Assembly (NCBI GenBank): GCA_018268055.1
Contig: JAFDXF010000086.1
Span: forward strand, 124,001 to 188,000
Length of the DNA stretch: 64,000 nt
Source: Bacteroidota bacterium
GTDB taxonomy: Bacteria > Bacteroidota > Bacteroidia > Chitinophagales > Chitinophagaceae
Direction: 5' to 3'
Shown here: in pieces, positions 56,952 through 64,000 of the stretch
How the letters are laid out: each line of letters opens with the position of its first letter
Numbering within the stretch: the first letter of the stretch is position 1
The notes under the pieces: model-generated
Databases searched by the model: none
What the model saw: only the letters and a program-made list of their open reading frames with translations
Told to the model about the DNA's origin: nothing
Translations under genes and position numbers: made by a program

Positions 56952-57854
56952 ATGATTAAGCGCACAATATATTTTGGCAACCCTGCCTACCTGAAAACAG
57001 TAAATGAACAAATGGTAGTGCAACTACAAAATGAAGATGTGGTAACTAAATCTATTCCTATTGAAGACATTGGTATATTAATATTAGATCATCGTCAAAT
57101 CACTATCACACAGGCATTGATAGCAAAACTATTGGCCAACAATACAGCAGTAATCACCTGTGATGAAACCCACCATCCTACCGGTATGCTGCTTACCTTG
57201 GATGGCAATGCACTACAAAGCAAAATGTTCCAAATACAAACAGAAGCAAGTGTACCACTCAAAAAACAACTATGGCAACAAACCATTGCCGCAAAAATTC
57301 AAAATCAGGCCGGTATGCTTCGTTTCAGAAGATTGGAGCATCAGCTACTTTTAAATCTTGCTACATCAGTAAAAAGCGGCGACAGCGAAAACTCCGAAGC
57401 ACAAGCTGCGGCATATTATTGGAAAAGAGTGTTTCCGGAATTTTTATCATTTCGCAGAGAACGCCACGGACCGCCGCCCAATAATTTATTAAACTATGGC
57501 TATGCTATATTACGGGCAATGGTGGCACGCAGCCTTGTAGCAAGCGGGCTTTTACCCACACTCGGTATCCATCATCGCAATCAGTATAATGCCTATTGCC
57601 TAGCAGATGATGTGATGGAACCTTATCGGCCTTATGTGGACTATGTAGTGTTTCAGATAGTGCGGAACAATGGAAAAAGTTTAGAAATGTCGCCCTCTAT
57701 GAAAAAAAGCCTGCTGGAGATACCGGCAATGGATGTACAGATAGATGGGAAAAAAAGTCCGATGATGAATGCAGTGCAACGTACTACAGCGAGCCTTGCT
57801 AAATGCTATGAAGGCACAGCACGAAAAATTTTATATCCGGAATTTAATTTGTAA
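56952..57854 (+). CDS. cas1: CRISPR-associated integrase Cas1 (type II)
   Basis: Spacer-acquisition integrase, 300 aa. Begins MIKRTIYFGNPAYL. N-terminal beta domain, then a helical catalytic domain with GPPPNNLLNYGYAILRA, the ligand region GIHHRNQYNAYCLADD (His207-His208) and Glu223 in VMEPYRPYVD. Full length, so adaptation should be possible if Cas2 and a usable array end are present. 38 bp after RAYT, 53 bp before cas2. Confidence 0.97.
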   Translation: MIKRTIYFGNPAYLKTVNEQMVVQLQNEDVVTKSIPIEDIGILILDHRQITITQALIAKLLANNTAVITCDETHHPTGMLLTLDGNALQSKMFQIQTEASVPLKKQLWQQTIAAKIQNQAGMLRFRRLEHQLLLNLATSVKSGDSENSEAQAAAYYWKRVFPEFLSFRRERHGPPPNNLLNYGYAILRAMVARSLVASGLLPTLGIHHRNQYNAYCLADDVMEPYRPYVDYVVFQIVRNNGKSLEMSPSMKKSLLEIPAMDVQIDGKKSPMMNAVQRTTASLAKCYEGTARKILYPEFNL

Positions 57855-57895
57855 AAAATGAGCTAAGCCAAATTTAAAAAGGAGGTTTGCAATAA

Positions 57896-58243
<348 letters not shown>

Positions 58244-58251
58244 ACGAATAG

Positions 58252-58288
58252 AAATAAAAAAATGGGTGTAAAACCCATTTTTTTATTT
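58252..58288. terminator. Bidirectional terminator between cas2 and the CRISPR array
   Basis: A perfect 16-bp stem (AAATAAAAAAATGGGT at 58252-58267 with ACCCATTTTTTTATTT at 58273-58288) and a 5-nt loop, symmetric so that both strands end in a U-run. It can stop the cas operon on + and the precursor crRNA on -. Confidence 0.85.
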
Positions 58289-58336
58289 GTAAAATTAGCT
58301 CTAAGAGCATCATTTTCAGTAGCTTACCCAAATCGT
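58289..58336. other. Short cas2-side flank of the array
   Basis: 48 bp between terminator and first repeat. It contains TTAGCTCTAAGAGC (a small self-complementary hairpin) and GTAGCTTAC, pieces resembling the crRNA-sense repeat segment GTAGCTTAGCTCTTA. It may be an acquisition anchor or a decayed repeat. No promoter match seen. Confidence 0.4.
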
Positions 58337-59597
58337 GTTGTATAAGAGCTAAGCTACATAAAAATTTGAAAGCAAATCACAACCTTCATACACTAACCAA
58401 CTATGCTGCCGTGTTGTATAAGAGCTAAGCTACATAAAAATTTGAAAGCAAATCACAACTCATTAACGTAATTATTTTTATAATCATTGTTGTATAAGAG
58501 CTAAGCTACATAAAAATTTGAAAGCAAATCACAACTGTTCCTTGTGTTGCTCTATTAATTGGCAGTTGTATAAGAGCTAAGCTACATAAAAATTTGAAAG
58601 CAAATCACAACCGCAATGATTTACATTGATTATTTTAATAAGTTGTATAAGAGCTAAGCTACATAAAAATTTGAAAGCAAATCACAACTTAATCGTGGTC
58701 GTTTCTGTACGCTCTGATGTTGTATAAGAGCTAAGCTACATAAAAATTTGAAAGCAAATCACAACCTTATAAGAAGATCTGCGCTTTTTGGCAGGTTGTA
58801 TAAGAGCTAAGCTACATAAAAATTTGAAAGCAAATCACAACTATGGGAGCTTCGCAACCGCTTCAGCTAAGTTGTATAAGAGCTAAGCTACATAAAAATT
58901 TGAAAGCAAATCACAACATGGCGATAATCCATATTTTTCTGGATTTGTTGTATAAGAGCTAAGCTACATAAAAATTTGAAAGCAAATCACAACTTACACC
59001 GTTACTTTTCCTATAAACTGCTTGTTGTATAAGAGCTAAGCTACATAAAAATTTGAAAGCAAATCACAACCAAGTTCATCGGTCATAACGCCATTCGCAG
59101 TTGTATAAGAGCTAAGCTACATAAAAATTTGAAAGCAAATCACAACATGAGTACAGAAGATGCTGATAACTTCACTGTTGTATAAGAGCTAAGCTACATA
59201 AAAATTTGAAAGCAAATCACAACTATATGCCATTCTACCAGACACAGGCTTCAGTTGTATAAGAGCTAAGCTACATAAAAATTTGAAAGCAAATCACAAC
59301 AGCAAGTCTTGTACATTGTAGCGTACTTGGTTGTATAAGAGCTAAGCTACATAAAAATTTGAAAGCAAATCACAACACCATTGCGTTTAGGTCAATATCC
59401 CACGTGGTTGTATAAGAGCTAAGCTACATAAAAATTTGAAAGCAAATCACAACTTTCTAATTGAATATTACCGTGTCGGTATGGTTGTATAAGAGCTAAG
59501 CTACATAAAAATTTGAAAGCAAATCACAACTATAGATTGAATCATTGCACTTTGAATAGTGTTGTATAAGAGCTAAGCTACATAAAAATTTGAAAGC
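58337..59597 (-). CRISPR. Type II-C CRISPR array: 16 intact 47-bp repeats, one split repeat, 16 spacers
   Basis: On the + strand the repeat begins GTTGTATAAGAGCTAAGC and ends GAAAGCAAATCACAAC. Repeats start at 58337, 58413, 58489, 58565, 58642, 58719, 58795, 58871, 58947, 59024, 59100, 59177, 59254, 59330, 59407, 59484 and 59561. The first 16 look identical. Spacers are 29 or 30 nt, all different. Pairing with the tracrRNA shows that crRNA is read from the minus strand (repeat 5' GTTGTGATTTGC). The last repeat stops after 37 bp at 59597. A 10-bp remnant AAATCATAAC (one mismatch) appears at 59684-59693 after an insertion. Confidence 0.98.
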
Positions 59598-59683
59598 TAG
59601 TCCGAATGAATTCGTTCAGGCGGGCCTGCCCGAATGAATATCGTTCAGGCGGGCCTGCCCGAATGAATATCGTTCAGGCGGGA
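59598..59683. repeat. 86-bp REP-like insertion splitting the terminal CRISPR repeat
   Basis: Three near-identical units of 28-29 bp, each starting CGAATGAAT(AT)CGTTCAGG and ending GCGGGCCTGCC (the last one shorter). Each can fold into imperfect hairpins: CCCG..CGGG plus TGAA/TTCA, and GGCGGGCCTGCC is nearly self-complementary. The CRISPR repeat continues on the far side, which shows clean insertion without visible target duplication, as expected for REP elements mobilised by Y1 enzymes. Confidence 0.85.
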
Positions 59684-59778
59684 AAATCATAACTGCTGTT
59701 AGTAATTTAAACAATGAGTATTTTAGTCAATTCAACAAAAAGTATAAGCCAAAAAATACACTACCAATTATTAAAGAG

Positions 59779-60963
59779 TTGGCAGTTGAAAGCACTATTA
59801 ATGCTTTGGTTGGTCAAGGATTGAGCAGTAATGTTATTGCACCTGTTCAAAAGATATTAACCGATAATATTACGACCGGTGGCAGTTATGCCAAGTTTCA
59901 GGAGCAGTTGCAAAACCACATCTTACAAAATGAAACAGGTGAAGGAAATTTGCAGCGATACACCAAGCAAATAACTACTGATGCTATTAACCAGTATAAT
60001 GCCCAATATGGCGAAACTGTTGCACAGGATTTACAGTTTAGTTGGGGAAGATACATAGGAAGTAATCTAACAACTTCAAGGGAGTTTTGTGTTCTGCTCA
60101 CCGATAAGCAATGGGTACATAAAAGTGAACTGCCGGAAATAATCAAAGGGCATATTGACGGCACAGATTGCAAGTTGAGTAAAACCACAGGGTTGCCACT
60201 TGGTATGATACCTGATACCGATGCAGATAATTTTAAGGTAAGGCGTGGTGGGTACAATTGTGGGCATCAATTCTTTTGGGTGCCTGATAGTGCAGTTCCG
60301 GCGGATGTAAAGGATAAATTTGAAAGTAAAAATAAAGCACCAAATAAAATTTCAACGAATACTTTCGTTGACACTATTGAATTCAATAGAAAGACCCTTC
60401 ATGAAATAAATTCTGGTAATATTATGAATGTTAGTAAAGGTGTAAAGGTATTATTGTCAGACTGGGGTGAAGATAGTAATAACATAAGGAGATTGCCTGA
60501 AAGTGACATTTCCAAACAATGGCTGAATATGTCGATGGAAGAGGGTGTTACCAAATATACTGAAATATATCGAGGTGTCTCGTATGTAAAAACACTCCCA
60601 GATAAAGTAGCAAAATACAATTATTATAAAAACAATTACAAACAGGGTGCGATTATTCAATATGATGCTAAGACAATAGAAAATAATAAAGAATATGATA
60701 ATCGTTTTTTAAGCGGGACATCTAATAGGATGGTCGCTGAAAGAAAATTCGGTAAACTACATTTAAATGAATTTCACTCTGTAATTTTTACTATTAGGAA
60801 TTTAGAGAACATTAGAGGTTTGGACGTCAATGGACTAACGGGTTATACTGGCATTGATAACGAATATGAAGTAATATTTGGAGATAGATTTACATACGAA
60901 GTTGTTACAAGTAAGGAAATAGATGGTAACTTATTTATTGAGCTTCTGCAGCATAATCAATAG
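59779..60963 (+). pseudogene. Phage MuF/SPP1-gp7-like head protein fragment with C-terminal ADP-ribosyltransferase domain
   Basis: The frame is open from 59638 (after an in-frame TGA at 59635) but has no ATG; TTG at 59779 is the first plausible start. Residues 1-190 (from 59779) resemble the C-terminal part of a phage minor head protein (TTSREFCVLLTDKQW, RRGGYNCGHQFFWVPDSAVP). Residues about 250-394 look like an R-S-E class mono-ADP-ribosyltransferase: Arg265 in EIYRGVS, Ser312-Gly-Thr-Ser315 in FLSGTSN, and Glu362-Tyr-Glu364 in NEYEVIFGDRF. The N-terminal half of the head protein is missing at the array boundary, so it is most likely a remnant, though the toxin domain is intact. Fold and activity are inferred. 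Confidence 0.7.
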
Positions 60964-61126
60964 CAAATTGTTTGGCGTACTGCGGATATTTTTTTAACGC
61001 AGCATTTTTATTTTGTAAGTATTCCCAATATGCTCGATCATAAGCCTTATTACTATCATCTGTAAGACACTCAAGTGACTTTATATCAGTACCTAAATTT
61101 TTTACGTGTTCATGTTTCTTTTTCAT
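60935..61126 (-). CDS. Small phage-type protein of unknown function (63 aa)
   Basis: Charged helical protein starting MKKKHEHVKNLG. Its 3' end overlaps the last 29 bp of the ART-domain gene on the opposite strand. No motif recognised. Could be a relic carried with the prophage segment. Confidence 0.45.
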   Translation of the reverse strand: MKKKHEHVKNLGTDIKSLECLTDDSNKAYDRAYWEYLQNKNAALKKYPQYAKQFAIDYAAEAQ

Positions 61127-61163
61127 AATGCAAAAATTATAGTTATAATTCTAATACAAAAGT

Positions 61164-61412
61164 TTATTTTACTTCGCCAGTATCGCCGTCAATAATATCA
61201 TCAAAGCCAAAAAGGCTACCATCATTTTCACGATGATAAATACAGCCAAAAAACTCTTCCGTCCAAAATGTACCTTCATCACTTGTACAAGTTTTGCCGT
61301 CAATGGCGATATTCATTGCAACGCCGATATTATCACAAACGCCAAAGTTGTCACCACTAACACGTTTAGCAACCTTCGTCCAGCTGATACAATTTTGACA
61401 AAAATTACCCAT
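61164..61412 (-). CDS. Small Cys-rich phage-type protein (82 aa)
   Basis: Starts MGNFCQNCISW. Cys pairs at CxxC near the N-terminus, then GVC, KTC and FFGCIYH later, resembling small zinc-binding-like proteins frequent in phage genomes (CxxCxxW...GxC...FGC). Its ATG overlaps the stop of the upstream minus-strand fragment by a few bases, so the two were once a translationally coupled pair. Confidence 0.6.
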   Translation of the reverse strand: MGNFCQNCISWTKVAKRVSGDNFGVCDNIGVAMNIAIDGKTCTSDEGTFWTEEFFGCIYHRENDGSLFGFDDIIDGDTGEVK

Positions 61413-61560
61413 TCTTTTTAATGTATGCTTCCTTTAAAAGTCTTTCTACCGTTTTTTCTAAACTCACGATTCGGCCTTTCTCTTTCTTAAAGTGGGCTTG
61501 TTTATCAATAATTAAATCTACTACTATTTTGTCAATGTCTAATTGCCGAAACTTACACCA
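61405..61560 (-). pseudogene. 5'-truncated small phage ORF (about 52 codons)
   Basis: Open frame ending at TAA 61407-61405. Product ends RQLDIDKIVVDLIIDKQAHF, then KKEKGRIVSLEKTVERLLKE, then a basic tail. No ATG in the frame, and an in-frame TGA lies immediately upstream at 61563-61561. The N-terminus appears cut at the same place where the plus-strand MuF gene loses its own 5' part. Confidence 0.5.
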
Positions 61561-61598
61561 TCATTCAATCGGCGGTAAATAAAGGCATATCTACCGAT

Positions 61599-62753
61599 GT
61601 GCCTGCCGCCATGCTGCAAAAGCTGCAAAGCGATGTATTCGTGTTTAGCGGTATGAAAACCTATACACAGCTCAAAGAAGCATCCTTACTGCTATTGGAC
61701 GAAAACAAGCAGATAAAACCCTACCACCAGTTTGAGCAGGATATCCTTAAAATAGATAATACCTACAACAGGAACTATCTGCAGGCAGAATACCAACATG
61801 CCACCAGTGCTGCACAAAGTGCATCGCAATGGAATGATTATATGCAAGACGGCAACAGGTACAACCTGCAAATACGCACAGCAGGCGATGACAGAGTACG
61901 AGAATCCCATGCCGTACTGAATGGCATAACACTACCTGCCCAACACGAATTTTGGAAAACACATTGGACTCCCTTTGACTGGCGATGCCGGTGCAATATA
62001 GTACAGGTGCTAAGAGATGATTACAACGAATCGGATATTGGCATTGCCCATGCAGCAGCACAGCAAGCCATACCCGAAATGTTTCGCTACAATCCCGGAC
62101 GTGAAGGCGTAATATTTCCCAAAAAACACCCTTACTACCCGCAGCATTGCAACGGTGCAAAACTGAACCTAACCGGATTGGTAGGATATGCCACCTGGCT
62201 ATTAGATGCAGAAAATGATAGGTGCAAGGCGATGAATATGATAAAATCAATGAAGGAAGTAAGTAGAGCAAATTCATTAAAAACAGATACGATAACAGTC
62301 GGCAAAAAATCTATTACTTATTATCCAAACTTAACAGATAAAAAGGCATCAGATTATAAAGACGTTTTGACATGCTGTAAGCATTTCACAAGCACAACAA
62401 CCGATAAAATTATTTTACTTCCGGCAGTAAAAAGGGCTGATTTATACGAACAAATTTACAAGGATATTAAAGGAACAATCTATGAGGGAAAATGCCCCGA
62501 TTTTAAAGTTGGAAAACATTACTATGAGTTAGAAGGATACGATACAAAAGACCCTGTTAATGCACTAAAAAATATGCTAAATAGAGGATTAAAACAATCT
62601 AATAAAGTAATCATTACAAAATGTGGTGCAACTGAAAGACAATTTAATCGTAGCATTCGTTCAAGATTAAAAGCCGGGCAAGATATAAGCGAGGTTTGGG
62701 AACTTGATGGAAATAAATTGACACTAAGGTTTAAAAATACAAATACCCCGTGA
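61599..62753 (+). pseudogene. Phage MuF-type minor head protein fragment with C-terminal nuclease-like toxin domain
   Basis: 384 aa from GTG 61599. The conserved family sequence already begins upstream (ETYTIIQSAVNKGISTD, from about 61545) without a start codon, so the 5' end is lost. MuF part: VFSGMKTYTQLKEASLLL, YNRNYLQAEYQHA, RTAGDDRVRESHAVLNG and WTPFDWRCRCNIVQVL. The C-terminal 140 residues (DFKVGKHYYELEGYDTKDP, LKNMLNRGLKQSNKVIITK, ISEVWELDGNKLTLRF) look like the BECR-fold (barnase/EndoU/colicin E5/RelE) nucleases that are fused to MuF proteins in many phages. The toxin assignment rests on pattern similarity only. Confidence 0.7.
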
Positions 62754-62765
62754 GGGGTATTGCAG

Positions 62766-62797
62766 TCAGCGAAGCAGCATTGCTGCTGAATCGCTGA
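62766..62797. other. Imperfect inverted repeat after the MuF-toxin gene
   Basis: TCAGCGA and AGCAGCA pair with TGCTGCT and TCGCTGA (three bases GAA bulged). No following T-run on +, so a terminator is doubtful. It may be a structural or REP-like element. Confidence 0.5.
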
Positions 62798-62834
62798 TAC
62801 AAATATACAATATTTTTAAAACAAACAAATCAAT

Positions 62835-63041
62835 ATGCAAATTACCATTAACAACAGTACAGTTACTATTTATCAGGAGGAGAAAGTAGGTCATCCAGTT
62901 GATATTTCCAGAATCCTTCGTACCAGCTATGAGACGTTACAAGATCGGATAAAGAACGGGAAACTAAACGATGATAAAATTCGGGATACTGTTCTTTCGG
63001 AAATACAGGCTGCCATTGCGAAATCCAAACCTCAAGTATAG
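62835..63041 (+). CDS. Small phage protein of unknown function (68 aa)
   Basis: MQITINNSTVTIYQEEKVGH start, mixed alpha/beta composition, helix at residues about 24-65. Placed between MuF and virion-morphogenesis genes, as small ORFs are in Mu-like head modules. Family not recognised. Confidence 0.55.
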   Translation: MQITINNSTVTIYQEEKVGHPVDISRILRTSYETLQDRIKNGKLNDDKIRDTVLSEIQAAIAKSKPQV

Positions 63042-63058
63042 TTCAAATATAACCCGCC

Positions 63059-63388
63059 ATGCAAAACTTTGAAACCTTTTTAAAAAACCTCATCAGCGAT
63101 ATACGTGTGAAACTGAATGAGGAGTTTAATAGAAATTTTGAACGAAAAGCTTTTTTTGACAAAAGTTGGCAACAAACCAAACTGCCCAACAACAAAGGCA
63201 GCCTGATGATGCGTACCGGTGCAGGGCGTAGAAGCCTCAAAAGCACCGTGCAAGGCGATAGCATCGTATGGCGTAGCTCCCTGCCTTATATGGCACTGCA
63301 CAACGAGGGTGGCGAAATAACCGTAACCGCACAAATGAAAAAATTCTTTTGGGCAATGTATTTATCAATTGGGATAATAAGATTATAA
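63059..63388 (+). CDS. Mu gpG-like virion morphogenesis / tail completion protein, C-terminally shortened
   Basis: 109 aa. Family pattern LMMRTGAGRRSLKST, then IVWRSSLPYMALHNEGG and MKKFFWAMY. Homologues go on for 30-60 residues after this Phe-Trp-Ala-Met-Tyr stretch, whereas here the frame changes to LSIGIIRL and ends. In phage Mu the G gene follows the MuF (gp30) gene, the same order as here. Confidence 0.72.
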   Translation: MQNFETFLKNLISDIRVKLNEEFNRNFERKAFFDKSWQQTKLPNNKGSLMMRTGAGRRSLKSTVQGDSIVWRSSLPYMALHNEGGEITVTAQMKKFFWAMYLSIGIIRL

Positions 63389-63420
63389 AGTAAATATTCC
63401 AATAACACTTCACCCTATAC

Positions 63421-63987
63421 TTACATCCTTAAAACTTTTATCCAAACAGATTTTTCATAATTATATGGATTTTCGTCATCGCCACTTGTGCCAATTAAGA
63501 TGTCCAATCCATAAAATTTTGCAGGAAGTTTTTTATCGTTAGCATTTGCCTTTAATTCAATCAAATCTTCGCTGCCGGTGGCTTGATTTTCTATTAGCTT
63601 ACCAAAGCTAAAGGCTTGTTTTAATAATCTTTCGGTTAATGGTTTTGTAAATGCTTCCGCTTCTTTGTAAGAAGTAAAATTAAAAGAAACCATAAACTCA
63701 AATTCTTTGTTCTTCTTATTTTCGGATACAATTGCATCTGCTGCATTTGCAAAATGCATTTTAGTGTTATAGTATAAAATATCAGCATTAGGATCTGGAG
63801 AAGTGAGCGCTCCCTTAATATTTTTAAGATGGGAAGGATAATCTTCAATAACTGTTTTCAATTGAGCTATTAATGCGTCTGTTACTTTAGCATTTTTTGC
63901 TATTGTATTGCTTTGCGCAAACGAGTTATCAATTGATGCAATAATTAAAGCAATAATTAAAACTCCGAAAATAATATATCTTTTCAT
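63421..63987 (-). CDS. Secreted protein of unknown function
   Basis: 188 aa with signal peptide (KRYIIFGVLIIALIIASIDNSFAQ). The mature part is soluble with no recognised motif. It is convergent with the prophage fragment and resembles host genes in style, so it probably marks the host side of the prophage junction. Confidence 0.6.
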   Translation of the reverse strand: MKRYIIFGVLIIALIIASIDNSFAQSNTIAKNAKVTDALIAQLKTVIEDYPSHLKNIKGALTSPDPNADILYYNTKMHFANAADAIVSENKKNKEFEFMVSFNFTSYKEAEAFTKPLTERLLKQAFSFGKLIENQATGSEDLIELKANANDKKLPAKFYGLDILIGTSGDDENPYNYEKSVWIKVLRM

Positions 63988-64000
63988 TTGGTTCTCATTT

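Noticed and set aside
58244..58336. A csn2 or cas4 gene, or a second anti-repeat, between cas2 and the array
   Set aside because: Only 93 bp, filled by a terminator and a short flank; no coding potential and no long complement to the repeat.
59147..59176. Spacer 11 as a match to the nearby MuF-ART gene (both encode a Asp-Ala-Asp-Asn-Phe word)
   Set aside because: Nucleotide identity by eye is only patchy over about 20 bases; not enough for a protospacer.
60935..61412. Small minus-strand ORFs as anti-CRISPR or toxin-immunity genes
   Set aside because: No sequence evidence; orientation opposite to the toxin genes and a typical phage Cys-rich pattern favour ordinary phage genes.

Overview
The window comes from an AT-rich member of the Bacteroidota, probably a Chitinophagales (Chitinophagaceae-like) bacterium. 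Signs of this are the T9SS plug protein (DUF5103 family), the efp-accB-accC order, Omp85/FadL/TolC outer-membrane proteins, archaeal-type ProRS, and promoters of the TTTG-N19/20-TAnnTTTG kind with no clear Shine-Dalgarno sequences. No taxonomic marker such as rRNA is present, so the assignment is an inference.

Layout. 1-2.2 kb: methionine biosynthesis (3' part of metY, then metX), separated by a perfect 19-bp inverted repeat. 2.3-7.3 kb: HAD phosphatase, FMN reductase, tRNA-Leu(CAG), LuxE-like protein, lipoprotein, UbiA-like membrane protein and M42 peptidase. 7.3-13.7 kb: a tightly overlapping surface-glycan type operon (55-aa DPGTGS membrane protein missed by ORF length cut-offs, NoeA-like methyltransferase, sulfatase-fold membrane enzyme, GT-C, GT2, DUF2304, PIG-L deacetylase). 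13.8-25.8 kb: housekeeping genes (accC, accB, efp, mdh, fsa, SRP RNA, T9SS plug, LolC/E-like permease, TrmH, Omp85). 25.9-42.2 kb: two tripartite RND efflux systems, one heavy-metal CusA/CzcA-type and one AcrB-type in a TetR-controlled run with a VIT-family transporter. 42.4-51.3 kb: truB, proS, envelope proteins, a Tat-dependent aminotransferase V and cyanophycin synthetase.

51.5-59.7 kb is the main point of interest: a complete type II-C CRISPR-Cas locus with tRNA-Gln, a tracrRNA on the minus strand lying inside the probable cas9 5' leader, cas9 (1445 aa, all RuvC/HNH residues present), a REP-associated tyrosine transposase (RAYT) gene between cas9 and cas1, cas1, cas2, and an array of 16 intact 47-bp repeats plus a 17th repeat split by an 86-bp REP-like insertion. 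The tracrRNA pairing fixes the crRNA strand as minus, so the array runs towards cas2 and converges with the cas operon on a shared 16-bp hairpin terminator. RAYT, a perfect REP-like palindrome inside its own coding sequence, and the REP-like block in the last repeat make this an unusual association of a Y1 transposase with a Cas9 locus.

59.6-63.4 kb, directly beyond the array, is a decayed Mu-like prophage structural segment. It holds two different 5'-broken MuF-type minor head proteins with toxin-like C-termini (an ADP-ribosyltransferase and a probable BECR-type nuclease), small phage ORFs on the opposite strand, and a shortened virion-morphogenesis gene. The window ends in a secreted protein of unknown function.
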